64,000 nucleotides of DNA, taken from positions 930,001-994,000 of the forward strand of contig JAEPNY010000001.1 of NCBI GenBank assembly GCA_017643165.1. Direction: 5' to 3'. The translations under genes were made by a program, and so were the position numbers. How positions within the stretch are numbered: position 1 is the stretch's first letter; every line of letters starts with the position of its first letter. Below, in pieces: positions 16,019 through 25,113 of the stretch. This DNA is from Psychroserpens sp. (GTDB taxonomy: Bacteria > Bacteroidota > Bacteroidia > Flavobacteriales > Flavobacteriaceae). Below the pieces are notes generated by a model. It saw only the letters and a program-made list of their open reading frames with translations. It was not told where the DNA came from and searched no databases.

Positions 16019-18445
16019 ATGAAGAATTTTATCCTCACACTCTGTAGTTTTTTTATTGTAGTAATAGCTCAGGGGCAAGTTTTTGAACCGGTTAAATGGA
16101 AGACATCGGTTGAGAAAATCTCTGATACAGAATATGATTTGATTGCAACGGCCACAATTGATGATGGCTGGCATCTTTATTCTCAAAAAGTACCAGAAGA
16201 TGGACCTATACCAACAAGCTTTCAATTTAAAACCACTGCAGATTTTGAATTAGTTGGCAATACCACAGAAGAAGAAGGTGAAACCGTTGATGATCCTGTG
16301 TTTCAAATGGTGATTAAATTCTTTTCTGAAAAAGCAGAGTTTAGACAACGTATCAAAGTTTTAAATCAAGAGTTATCACTAGTTGAAGGTGAGGTGGAAT
16401 TTATGGTCTGTGATGATGAACGTTGTTTACCACCAGATTTTATAGATCTTACCTTTAAATTAAAGCAAGATACAGCTGATTCTGAGCAAGATGCAGATGC
16501 GAATCCTTTCGCGATGGGAGGAACTGAAGACAGCTCACAGTTTTTAGAACCAGTTAAATGGAGTGCTTCTGTAGAAAAGCAATCAGATACTGAGTACGTA
16601 TTGGTATCAACAGCTAAGATTGAAGATACCTGGAAATTGTACTCACAAACAGTTCCTGATGATGGTCCAATTCCAACCTCATTTGAATACAAATTACCAG
16701 AAGGTGTAGAACTGATAGGATCAACATCTGAAGAGGAAGGCAAAGAAGTTGAGGATAAGGTCTTTCGTATGAAGATTAAATTCTTTAAGAATTCTGCTGA
16801 ATTCAGACAAGAAATTAAGGTTAACAATCCGAACATTAAGAAGATCGACGCCGAAGTAGGTTTTATGGCTTGTGATGACGAGAAATGTTTGACACCGACT
16901 TATATTGATTTAAGCTATTCATTAACTGGAGAATCTTTAGCAGCAGGTACAGTTGAAATTAGTGAACGAAGTAGAGAAATGTCTGAAGCATTAAATCTTA
17001 ATGTTTCTGGATGGGAGAACTATGAAGAAGAAAAAGTAGAAGAGAAAAGCAATTTAATGATCTTTCTACTAGGCTTCCTAGGTGGATTTATTGCATTGTT
17101 AACGCCATGTGTATTCCCAATGATCCCTTTGACCGTTTCCTTTTTTACAAAGAGTGCTGGTAATAATCAAAAAGGAGTTGCTAAGTCTGTGATGTACGGA
17201 TTCTTTATCTTTTTGATCTACTTTTTATTAAGTCTGCCATTTCATTTATTAGACTCATTAGATCCTGAGATACTAAACAATGTATCGACGAATGTAACTT
17301 TAAATATCATTTTCTTTATCATATTTATTGCATTCGCATTTTCATTCTTTGGTTACTACGAATTGACCTTACCATCCTCTTGGAGTAATGCTTTAGACAG
17401 TAAAGCGAATGCGATTGGAGGTTTTATTGGTGTATTCTTTATGGCCCTTACATTGGCTATCGTATCATTCTCATGTACTGGACCGATATTAGGAACGCTG
17501 TTGGGAAGTTCATTATCCTCTGATGGAGGTGCTATTCAATTAACCTTGGGAATGAGTGGCTTTGGGCTAGCTTTAGCATTGCCGTTTACTTTATTTGCGA
17601 TGTTCCCTAAATGGTTAAATTCTTTACCAAAATCAGGAGGTTGGTTGAATACAGTAAAAGTGGTCTTAGGTTTTATTGAATTGGCATTGGCGCTGAAATT
17701 CTTATCGAACGCTGATTTAGTTGAACATTGGGGCTTATTGAAACGTGAATTGTTCATTGGATTATGGATTGTGATCGGACTTGGATTAGTTTTATATTTA
17801 TTTGGAAAGATCAAGTTTCCGCATGATGGACCAATTAAAAAGCTCAGTAAATCACGTATCGCATTTGGGATATTGACGCTTGCATTCGTTGTGTATTTAA
17901 TCCCAGGGCTAACGAATACGAGTGCAGCAAATTTGAAACTGCTTAGTGGTTTTCCACCACCTATGTTTTATAGTTTTTATGATCAAACATCTGAATGTCC
18001 ATTAAATCTGAATTGTTATAAAGATCTTGATGAAGGTATTGCGGCAGCTAAGGCGGAAAATAAACCGATTATGCTGGACTTTACCGGATGGGCTTGTGTG
18101 AATTGTAGAAAGATGGAAGAGCAGGTGTGGAGTAAGCCGAAAGTCTATGATGTATTAAACGAAAAATACGTAATCATTTCATTGTATGTGGACGATCGTA
18201 AAGAATTACCGGAAGATGAAAAGTTTGAATATTTGCGACCATCTGGAAATGTAAAAAAGATTAGAACGGTAGGAGATAAGTGGGCAACATTACAAACAGT
18301 CAACTTCAAAAATAACTCTCAGCCGTTTTATGTGTTGTTGGATCATGATATGAATCTATTAAATCATACGACGGCTTACACGCCCAACGTAGATGAATAC
18401 TACGAATGGTTGCAAAAAGGTGTTGAAAATTTTAATAAAGAGTAG
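16019..18445 (+). CDS. Thiol:disulfide interchange protein DsbD with duplicated N-terminal domain
   Basis: Carries electrons from cytoplasmic thioredoxin across the membrane to envelope thiol proteins. After a signal peptide come two copies of the N-terminal DsbD domain (about residues 22-155 and 180-305); each repeats EPVKW, DGPIPTSF and a C-D-D-E-x-C-L motif. An eight-helix membrane domain follows, with Cys364 in LTPCVFPM and Cys486 in FSCTGP. The thioredoxin-like C-terminus has Cys693 and Cys696 in WACVNCRKM. I chose the second Met, directly before KNFILTL. The stop is 2 nt from a convergent gene. Confidence 0.92.
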   Translation: MKNFILTLCSFFIVVIAQGQVFEPVKWKTSVEKISDTEYDLIATATIDDGWHLYSQKVPEDGPIPTSFQFKTTADFELVGNTTEEEGETVDDPVFQMVIKFFSEKAEFRQRIKVLNQELSLVEGEVEFMVCDDERCLPPDFIDLTFKLKQDTADSEQDADANPFAMGGTEDSSQFLEPVKWSASVEKQSDTEYVLVSTAKIEDTWKLYSQTVPDDGPIPTSFEYKLPEGVELIGSTSEEEGKEVEDKVFRMKIKFFKNSAEFRQEIKVNNPNIKKIDAEVGFMACDDEKCLTPTYIDLSYSLTGESLAAGTVEISERSREMSEALNLNVSGWENYEEEKVEEKSNLMIFLLGFLGGFIALLTPCVFPMIPLTVSFFTKSAGNNQKGVAKSVMYGFFIFLIYFLLSLPFHLLDSLDPEILNNVSTNVTLNIIFFIIFIAFAFSFFGYYELTLPSSWSNALDSKANAIGGFIGVFFMALTLAIVSFSCTGPILGTLLGSSLSSDGGAIQLTLGMSGFGLALALPFTLFAMFPKWLNSLPKSGGWLNTVKVVLGFIELALALKFLSNADLVEHWGLLKRELFIGLWIVIGLGLVLYLFGKIKFPHDGPIKKLSKSRIAFGILTLAFVVYLIPGLTNTSAANLKLLSGFPPPMFYSFYDQTSECPLNLNCYKDLDEGIAAAKAENKPIMLDFTGWACVNCRKMEEQVWSKPKVYDVLNEKYVIISLYVDDRKELPEDEKFEYLRPSGNVKKIRTVGDKWATLQTVNFKNNSQPFYVLLDHDMNLLNHTTAYTPNVDEYYEWLQKGVENFNKE

Positions 18446-18447
18446 GT

Positions 18448-19179
18448 TTATCTTTCAAAATATACCTCTTCGAATGGGACGCGAAAACGAGGGCCATAAA
18501 TGCCTTTTTCTTCGTCTCGTAAACCGCAACCTATTACCATATTGATCTCTGCGCCACGTGGTAACTTCAAGATTTGTTTCACACGAAGTGTGTCACTGCC
18601 TTCCATCGGACAAGTATCATAGCCTATCGCAGCCATACTAATCATGAAATTTTCAGCTGCTAATCCTGCACTTTTGTGGGCTACAATTCGCATATCGCTT
18701 ATTCTTGTTTGTCGGTAAACGGGCCTGAATAATCCAACGATTTGAAATGCACAATATTTGATCAATCCCAGAATTCCTAAAAAATCGGTGTAGATTGTAG
18801 GGATAAGTTTGGTGTAGTAGTTGACTGCCATTTTCTTCCGTCTTAATGAGCGTTCATCAAGGTCAGGTTTATCATAGGCCTTATTGATAAAAGCGACATT
18901 CGATTTTAGTCGTTTTTTCCAAAGATCTTTGCGTGTTACGACCACAACAAGCTGTTGCGCGGTTTTAGCAGCATTCTGATCTAAGCAGGCTTTAGTAAGT
19001 TGTTTTAATGTCTCTTTATTGGTGACATGATAGAATTCCCATAGTTGTAAATTACTACTTGTTGGTGCCAGTGCTGCATTTTGAAGACAAGCCTTCACTT
19101 TTGCTGTGTCTATTGGTTGATCGAGATAGACACGAGTTGATCGACGATATTGAATCGCTTCGGTAACGGTTTTTTCCAT
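18448..19179 (-). CDS. Nitroreductase family protein
   Basis: FMN-dependent oxidoreductase of the nitroreductase superfamily. The N-terminal YRRSTRVYLDQPID (FMN phosphate contacts), PTSSNLQLWEFY, and the C-terminal GYDTCPMEGSD and NMVIGCGLRDE are typical. At 243 residues it is slightly long because of an insert around residues 100-145 rich in aromatic residues. The native substrate is unknown. It converges with dsbD, leaving only two bases between stop codons. Confidence 0.87.
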   Translation of the reverse strand: MEKTVTEAIQYRRSTRVYLDQPIDTAKVKACLQNAALAPTSSNLQLWEFYHVTNKETLKQLTKACLDQNAAKTAQQLVVVVTRKDLWKKRLKSNVAFINKAYDKPDLDERSLRRKKMAVNYYTKLIPTIYTDFLGILGLIKYCAFQIVGLFRPVYRQTRISDMRIVAHKSAGLAAENFMISMAAIGYDTCPMEGSDTLRVKQILKLPRGAEINMVIGCGLRDEEKGIYGPRFRVPFEEVYFER

Positions 19180-19193
19180 AGTGAAAGATACAC

Positions 19194-19245
19194 AAAAGCC
19201 TTTAAAAGTATCAGATTAATTACATTCCTACTAATAAAGGCTTTT
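19194..19245 (-). terminator. Long-range inverted repeat, probable msrBA terminator
   Basis: An 11-bp perfect inverted repeat (AAAAGCCTTTA at 19194-19204, TAAAGGCTTTT at 19235-19245) with a 30-nt loop lies just downstream of msrA, with T-rich DNA on the minus-strand exit side. The loop is long for an intrinsic terminator. Confidence 0.5.
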
Positions 19246-19265
19246 ATGCTTTCTATGCTATCGTA

Positions 19266-19811
19266 TTATGCCGATTTAAGTTTGTCGGCATGCATTTTAC
19301 GCAGCTTAGTTAATTTGGGTGTGATAACAAAACTACAATACCCTTGTGTTTGATTATTGGCATAATAGTTTTGATGTTCCAATTCGGCTTCAAAGAATTT
19401 GTCTAAAGGGGCTAACTCGGTTACTATTGGACTATCATAATAATTACTCATTTCATTAATCACGACTTCGGCAATATCTTTTTGATCGTCATTATGATAG
19501 AATATAACAGAGCGATATTGTGTTCCCACATCAGCGCCTTGTCTATTCAAGGTTGTAGGATCATGACTCGTCATAAAGATTACTAATAACTCCTCATATG
19601 AAATGAAGTTAGGATCATAAGTGACTTGTATGACTTCGGCATGACCGGTTAAACCTGAACAAACTTCTCTGTAAGTTGGTGTTCCTGGAACGTTTCCACC
19701 ACTATATCCCGAAACTACTTTTTCAACGCCTTTTATTTCATTAAAAACAGCTTCTATACACCAAAAGCATCCGCCGCCTACCGTTAATATTTCAAAATTG
19801 TTTGTACTCAT
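19266..19811 (-). CDS. msrA: Peptide-methionine (S)-S-oxide reductase MsrA
   Basis: Reduces the S epimer of methionine sulfoxide in proteins. The catalytic GGGCFWCIEAVF (Cys16), GYSGG, HAEVIQVTYDP and YRSVIFYHNDDQ motifs are intact. The C-terminus lacks an obvious resolving-Cys extension but has Cys in QGYCSFVI. No signal peptide, so it is cytoplasmic. Start and upstream msrB stop overlap by one base (TAATG type), implying translational coupling. Confidence 0.96.
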   Translation of the reverse strand: MSTNNFEILTVGGGCFWCIEAVFNEIKGVEKVVSGYSGGNVPGTPTYREVCSGLTGHAEVIQVTYDPNFISYEELLVIFMTSHDPTTLNRQGADVGTQYRSVIFYHNDDQKDIAEVVINEMSNYYDSPIVTELAPLDKFFEAELEHQNYYANNQTQGYCSFVITPKLTKLRKMHADKLKSA

Positions 19812-20272
19812 TAATTTGTCTCCTTAACTATAGAATCTAAAACCATAGATTCAGAATTAATACAATAACGCAATCCGCTTGGCTCAGGTCCATCAGGAAA
19901 AACATGTCCTAAATGACCATCACAGGTGTTACACATCACTTCAACACGCACCATGCCAAATGAACTATCTTTTTCGTACTTGATTGCATTTGGTTTGATG
20001 GGTTGTGTAAAACTAGGCCATCCAGTTCCCGATTCAAACTTAATCGTAGAATCAAAAAGCGGTGTATTACAGCACACGCAATTATATTGCCCTGCATTAT
20101 AAATACTACATAAAGCACCACTATGTGGTCGTTCTGTGCCTTTTTGACGCGTAATTCTAAACTGCTCTGGAGTTAGTTGCTGGCGCCATTCGGCATCTGA
20201 TTTTTCTACGCGCTTGTCTGGAGTTGGATTACCTTTAACGGCATAATTGATTACATCTTTCCATGTTAACAT
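19811..20272 (-). CDS. msrB: Peptide-methionine (R)-S-oxide reductase MsrB
   Basis: Reduces the R epimer of methionine sulfoxide. Two CxxC zinc motifs (CVCC and CNTC) and the catalytic RYCINSESM are present, with GWPSF and GHLGHVFPDGP in between. At 153 residues it is a normal single-domain cytoplasmic MsrB. It is the first gene of an msrB-msrA operon; together the two repair both epimers. Confidence 0.96.
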   Translation of the reverse strand: MLTWKDVINYAVKGNPTPDKRVEKSDAEWRQQLTPEQFRITRQKGTERPHSGALCSIYNAGQYNCVCCNTPLFDSTIKFESGTGWPSFTQPIKPNAIKYEKDSSFGMVRVEVMCNTCDGHLGHVFPDGPEPSGLRYCINSESMVLDSIVKETN

Positions 20273-20429
20273 AGTTTTTCCTTTCCTTTTAAATTATTCA
20301 ATTTATGTTAGCTTCTATTGGTCGCATTATTTCAAGATTCCTTACGACTATTGAAGCTATTTTGGCATTACGCAAAGTTACGGGTTAATTGAATGAATTT
20401 TACTACCGAAGTCTTGATTTAGCGTTTTA

Positions 20430-20669
20430 TTAAGACCAAAAACTATAGAGTTTATTACCAATGACATAGCCCAGTGCTAAGACAAACGGATACAATATAA
20501 AAAGCCAGAGATAATCGAATATGCCAATTTTGGAAAATGCGGACAGTCCAAAATCATTTAATAGTCCGATAAAGTCATACCAGGTTTTCAAACCTAATTT
20601 TAGAACAATTCCGTTAGCAACTATGGCTATAATTAAAATACAAATACCGATAATGTATAATCGAATCAT
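20430..20669 (-). CDS. Small two- to three-helix membrane protein of unknown function
   Basis: A 79-residue hydrophobic protein: helix at residues 3-27, a polar-aromatic stretch KTWYDFIGLLNDFG, then helices around 50-75 ending in GYVIGNKLYSFW. I recognise no family with a named function. It has a clean frame with A-rich DNA before the ATG. It stands alone upstream of msrBA, separated by about 157 nt, and is oriented the same way. Confidence 0.6.
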   Translation of the reverse strand: MIRLYIIGICILIIAIVANGIVLKLGLKTWYDFIGLLNDFGLSAFSKIGIFDYLWLFILYPFVLALGYVIGNKLYSFWS

Positions 20670-21543
20670 TAAAATAGTTTAAGAGAATAAAAGATACAAA
20701 ATTCAATTTCTTAATAGGCTTTTAATCGTAAAAAATTAAACATAATTTTAATGATATTAACCATACTAAAAGCACAACATCCAAGATTGAGATCAATAGT
20801 GTGATGTATGGTTCTAAATGCTCATTTTTAATGTTGAATTGAACAAACTATATTTAATAAATACTGTTTTTATTGTAATGAATATAAATAATCTAAACAG
20901 TGCAGCTTATATCTTGGATCTATCAATAATACTACTAAATATTCATCAATATTACCTATTTTAATGTCTTGAGTTTGCCGTTATTACTATATAAGTGAAT
21001 TTCTATTGGTGTAGTATTCTATGTTATTGAATATCAGAATATTGTGAGTAATGGATTACAAATACAGTTCGTACTATTTGATTCATATACAATAGTTTAG
21101 TAATTTTGCAGCAAAAATTGACATACTTGTTTCATTGAAATTGTTCAATCCCTTAGAGAACTTGTGTGATAATTTTGTAGAAATTTGCGCTATTAATTTA
21201 ACAGTATTACCCATACATATGGGTAGCTTGTTATGACTTTGTTAGTTTGGAGATTTTTTTTCGACTTAGGTTCTAAATTTTTTCCTTGATTGTGACTTAT
21301 GTCAAATTATAGTGTCTAAATTTTAAAATTTAATTAATAATAGCTAATAGACGATTACAGTTTGATGTTTGATCCGATGGTTTAACGTAAGAGTGCGTTT
21401 TATCGATTGTACTCACATTTAAATGATTCTTATCGAAGATTTTTACGGCTTGAACTTGTTTTCATAACACGAAATGTTGATCGTTGTAAATTTGCCAAAA
21501 TTTAGAAATAGGAGATATCCTTATTTTAATTGGCCCCAAAACG
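20670..21543. other. Gene-free AT-rich stretch of about 870 bp
   Basis: I find no convincing frame on either strand. It contains a good promoter-like pair at 21078-21108, another TAATTTTG box at 21170-21177, a perfect palindrome TACCCATA-CA-TATGGGTA at 21208-21225, and a TAAATTTG box at 21487-21494 that could serve the next gene. It may hold an unrecognised small RNA or a long 5' leader. Confidence 0.5.
21078..21108 (+). promoter_or_regulatory. Promoter-like TTG-N20-TAATTTTG with no gene close downstream
   Basis: TTG at 21078-21080 and TAATTTTG at 21101-21108 match the flavobacterial promoter pattern. The first coding start downstream is more than 430 nt away, so this could drive a non-coding RNA or a long leader. 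Confidence 0.4.
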
Positions 21544-22305
21544 ATGAAAAAAGAAAATCTGCTTAGAAGTGTAATAGCACTATCATTTTGTGTTTTTATA
21601 CTGTCTAACGAATTGAGTGCACAAGTAGGTGTTGGTACTACAACACCAGATGAATCATCCATCTTGGATATTGTTTCAACCGACAAAGGTTTATTAGTTC
21701 CACGATTAACAACAGCACAGCGAGATGCTATCGTAAATCCTGCGAACGCTTTATTGATTTTTAATTCAGATTCTGACGAATTTCAGTATAATTCGAATAC
21801 GCCAGCAACACCAATTTGGATTGCTTTTAGTCTTACGCCTACGAGTACTAGTGCGCCTGGTCAATCTGTAAAATATAGTAATACTGATACCTCAACAAAT
21901 GTCAATCCAAATACTGGGATTAATTTACCTGTTGTATCCACTTTAAATTGGAATGACAATACATCATTATACAATGTCAATACTACAAATCACACCATTA
22001 CAATTGGTGAAACTGGGCGTTATAGGATTATTGTAAATGCATCAATTACAAGAACAAGTGGATCGGCTAGAACTGCTCCTGAGATGCGAATTTCTGTAAA
22101 TGGAACACAAGTTGGTTCTTATTCAGCGACGGCATATGCACGAAATAATTCGGGGCACAACGATACGTCATTACATCTGAATGAAATAATCGAGGTCAAT
22201 GCTAATGATGTTATTTCAGTTGATATAGAACGATCGGCTAGTAATGGTGTTGTAACCTTGAGATCTGCAGGATCTTCTAATATTTACATCGAGAAGATAT
22301 TATAA
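21544..22305 (+). CDS. Secreted surface protein with C-terminal C1q/TNF-like jelly roll
   Basis: Exported protein (signal peptide in residues 1-26, ending near LSAQ) with the flavobacterial surface-protein opening VGVGTTTPDESSILDI, then GLLVPRLTTAQRDAI and a LLIFNSDSDEFQYN stretch. Residues about 115-253 form a beta-rich domain that looks like a C1q/TNF jelly roll (TITIGETGRYRIIVNASI, then ISVDIERSASNGVVTL). It is likely a surface or matrix adhesin. Ten nt separate it from a T9SS cargo gene, suggesting one operon. Confidence 0.62.
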   Translation: MKKENLLRSVIALSFCVFILSNELSAQVGVGTTTPDESSILDIVSTDKGLLVPRLTTAQRDAIVNPANALLIFNSDSDEFQYNSNTPATPIWIAFSLTPTSTSAPGQSVKYSNTDTSTNVNPNTGINLPVVSTLNWNDNTSLYNVNTTNHTITIGETGRYRIIVNASITRTSGSARTAPEMRISVNGTQVGSYSATAYARNNSGHNDTSLHLNEIIEVNANDVISVDIERSASNGVVTLRSAGSSNIYIEKIL

Positions 22306-22315
22306 ATCATAAGTT

Positions 22316-24043
22316 ATGAAGTGGTATCTCTCATTTATAGGTGTATTTTGTTTTCAATTGGCGTTTTCGCAGTTGACAGTAAAGAACGCTACATTTATAT
22401 ATTCCGATTCAGAAGTCATATTTGTGGGCGATGATCTTAACCTTATCGATTCTGAGAGCAAATTGTATTTGCGGAATGACGCTCAATTAGTTCAAGGTTC
22501 GGGTACTTCTGGTAATACTGGAATTGGAGAACTCAGTGTTCAACAAAATGGTACAGTGAATCAATATGCATATAATTTTTGGTGTTCACCTATAGGAAAT
22601 GTTGATATCAATGACAATAATAATAGAGCATTTAGAGCCAATTTATTTGACGAGTCAACTGGAGTAATTTCTAGTATTGATGCCCAATTTACCTCAGGAA
22701 ATGATGGCGTTTCTAATCCATTAACCATTTCTTCCCGTTGGATCTACACCTTTGAATTTGGTACTGATGTAATGGAATGGAGTTTCGCAGGTGCCTCTGG
22801 TGATATTAGTTCAGGATTGGGGTTTACGATGAAAGGTACCGCTGGATCAAATGAAAATCAACTCTATGAATTTAGAGGTAAACCCAATAATGGAACGATC
22901 ACTAATAGTGTTCTGGACGGAGAGTTTACTTTAGTAGGAAATCCATATCCATCTGCTTTAGATGCCTTTGATTTTATACATGATCCTGATAACGTTTCAA
23001 GTATAACAGGCGATTTACACTATTGGGAGCAAGCACCAAATGCGTCGTCGCATAACTTGGCAGATTATCTAGGCGGATATGCGACATATACCATTTCTAA
23101 TCCGGGTAAAATCGAATCTTTTGTTCCTGCCACGTTCACATCGTTTTTAGCTGATGGGACTGCTACAAATTTTATTGCAGGTACAGGAGAACGCGTAGCG
23201 AGACGATATATTCCAATTGGACAAGGGTTTATGGTTGAAGGTATTGCTGATGGTGTCGTGACCGTTAAGAATTCGCATCGCGAGTTCTATAAAGAGTCAG
23301 ATTCTGATAGTTTCTTTTTCAGAAGTGCGTCTTCAAGCGATACTGCAAATAACTTGCCTGAGGATTTTAAACGATTTCGTATTAATGTAGATTTCGATCA
23401 AGTCTATACGCGTCAGCTGTTGATGAATTTACACAATACTGCAACTGATGGATTTGATTATGGTTTAGAAGGAAAGAGTCCTGGAGTATTGAATTCGGAT
23501 GCGTATTGGACACAAGACGATGTTCCTTTCGTGATACAGGCCTTTGATTATGACGATTCATTGAGCATTCCATTAATAGTGAAAGTAGATAATCAACAAA
23601 TAATAACCTTCAATATTGGTGATATACAAAACTTTGATGATAGTCAGTCTATCTATATTCACGATATTGAAACGTCAAACTATATCGACCTGAGAACTCA
23701 AGATTATTCGGTCAATCTATCTTCTGGTACCTATTCAGATCGATTCGAGATTGTGTTTCTGACACCTGAAACATTAAGTGTTGAAATACCATTGCCAAAT
23801 GAAACTTTGTCTATTTCCCAATTCAATAATCGTTCGCAAACAGTGATTAATAATCCGCAGTTATTGGATATTACTGCCGTTCGAATTGTTGATATCAACG
23901 GAAGAATAGTCAATGAGATTACTGAACCTCTGAATGATTCAGAAATTACAATTACTACATCTGCATTCACTTCAGGCGTGTACATCATTCATGTGAGGAC
24001 TCGGGACAGAGAATTCTCGAAGAAAGTTATCATATCTAACTAA
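22316..24043 (+). CDS. T9SS-secreted surface protein with type A sorting domain
   Basis: A 575-residue exported protein. The signal peptide ends near FCFQLAFSQ and the mature part begins LTVKNATFIYSDSEVIFVG, an opening common in flavobacterial surface proteins. The last 80 residues form the Por/type A secretion domain: VRIVDINGRIVNE, then ITTSAFTSGVYIIHVRTRD and a final FSKKVIISN. These direct export through the type IX system. The middle lacks a catalytic motif that I recognise. It probably works with the upstream jelly-roll protein. Confidence 0.85.
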   Translation: MKWYLSFIGVFCFQLAFSQLTVKNATFIYSDSEVIFVGDDLNLIDSESKLYLRNDAQLVQGSGTSGNTGIGELSVQQNGTVNQYAYNFWCSPIGNVDINDNNNRAFRANLFDESTGVISSIDAQFTSGNDGVSNPLTISSRWIYTFEFGTDVMEWSFAGASGDISSGLGFTMKGTAGSNENQLYEFRGKPNNGTITNSVLDGEFTLVGNPYPSALDAFDFIHDPDNVSSITGDLHYWEQAPNASSHNLADYLGGYATYTISNPGKIESFVPATFTSFLADGTATNFIAGTGERVARRYIPIGQGFMVEGIADGVVTVKNSHREFYKESDSDSFFFRSASSSDTANNLPEDFKRFRINVDFDQVYTRQLLMNLHNTATDGFDYGLEGKSPGVLNSDAYWTQDDVPFVIQAFDYDDSLSIPLIVKVDNQQIITFNIGDIQNFDDSQSIYIHDIETSNYIDLRTQDYSVNLSSGTYSDRFEIVFLTPETLSVEIPLPNETLSISQFNNRSQTVINNPQLLDITAVRIVDINGRIVNEITEPLNDSEITITTSAFTSGVYIIHVRTRDREFSKKVIISN

Positions 24044-24066
24044 GACAGTTTAAAGTTGTCTTTTTA
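24042..24066 (+). terminator. Weak intrinsic terminator
   Basis: Six-pair stem AAGACA / TGTCTT overlapping the stop codon of the T9SS gene, followed by a short T run. Confidence 0.55.
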
Positions 24067-24276
24067 AAGTGTAAGAATTAGCCTAAGTGTTACTACCTGA
24101 AATTATACTATGTTAATACATTGTATATCAATTTATTGTAATTTTATAACTCTTCAAGTCTGATCTTTAATCTTGAATGCGAGCTCTTACTCCGTTCATT
24201 ATAGGCTATTAATTCAATTTTTTATTTCACTCCTTTATTTTATGAGGAGTACACTAACCAACAAAATCAATTAACA

Positions 24277-25044
24277 ATGTTGAAAAAAACGATTGCATCT
24301 ATTTGGATGCTAACTATTCTGTCTGCGTTTACGATATCTGTAAATGCACAAGAGTCTGATACTTATAATATGTGGGAATGCATATTATTAACACCAGACT
24401 ACACGCAATTACCGACTTTGCAAAAAAACATGCGAGAGCATAATGCAAAGTATCATTCTGAAGGACCTTTTAATGCGACGGTCTATAATATTGCTTCAGG
24501 ACCAAATGCCGGTAAAATGGTCTGGCAAATGGGACCAATGATGATGAAGCATAATGACGAACGTCCAGCTGTAGGCGGTCATGATGAAAACTGGAATACC
24601 AAGGTGATGCCATACATTAAAAAAATGCATACCATTGAGTATTGGACTCAGGATGACGATAAGTCGAATACCGCATTACTCGCTGGACCTGAGGTGAAGT
24701 ATCCAATTTTATTTATTCGCTATTTTGAAATTAATAGTGATAACGACTTTTTGGTTAATCAACATTTTGAAGAGATCAGTAAAACCATAAAAGCTTTAGA
24801 GGGTGATAATCCATGGGGACTCTATTATAATGAATTCATACAAGGTGATCTAGGGCGTCATATTGCAGGTGTTAATTTTTACAAGAATTGGGCCGAAATG
24901 GATGAGAATAGGAAGTTTAAAGAAACCCATGGCAAGCTATTTGGTGAGAATGCCTGGGATGTATTCATAGATCGTGCAGATGCTGTATTTAGTAATCGCT
25001 GGGACGAGATATGGGTCTATAATAAAGACATGAGTGGCGATTAA
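24277..25044 (+). CDS. Secreted protein of unknown function
   Basis: 255 residues with a signal peptide (residues 1-24, cleavage after VNAQ). The mature part has two related-looking halves: MWECILLTPDYTQLPTLQKNMREH and later FIRYFEINSDNDFLVNQHFEEI, each followed by a strand and helix. This could reflect a ferredoxin-like dimeric barrel duplication of the NIPSNAP/ABM type, but that is a guess. A Met-rich segment (WQMGPMMMKHND) stands out. A hairpin ACTCCT/AGGAGT lies in the leader at 24229-24250. Confidence 0.55.
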   Translation: MLKKTIASIWMLTILSAFTISVNAQESDTYNMWECILLTPDYTQLPTLQKNMREHNAKYHSEGPFNATVYNIASGPNAGKMVWQMGPMMMKHNDERPAVGGHDENWNTKVMPYIKKMHTIEYWTQDDDKSNTALLAGPEVKYPILFIRYFEINSDNDFLVNQHFEEISKTIKALEGDNPWGLYYNEFIQGDLGRHIAGVNFYKNWAEMDENRKFKETHGKLFGENAWDVFIDRADAVFSNRWDEIWVYNKDMSGD

Positions 25045-25068
25045 ACCTAACTACTAACCAACCATTCT

Positions 25069-25107
25069 AAAAACCACTTGATGATTGACTTCGTTTGGTG
25101 GTTTTTT
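25069..25107. terminator. Bidirectional terminator between convergent genes
   Basis: A 9-bp stem (AAAAACCAC at 25069-25077 with GTGGTTTTT at 25098-25106) with A-rich and T-rich flanks serves the gene ending at 25044 and, on the other strand, the regulator ending at 25114. The loop is 20 nt. Confidence 0.7.
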
Positions 25108-25113
25108 ACTTTA

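Noticed and set aside
16366-16836. 156-codon minus-strand frame
   Set aside because: Antisense shadow of the duplicated DsbD N-terminal domains; Ser-rich translation typical of a reverse frame.
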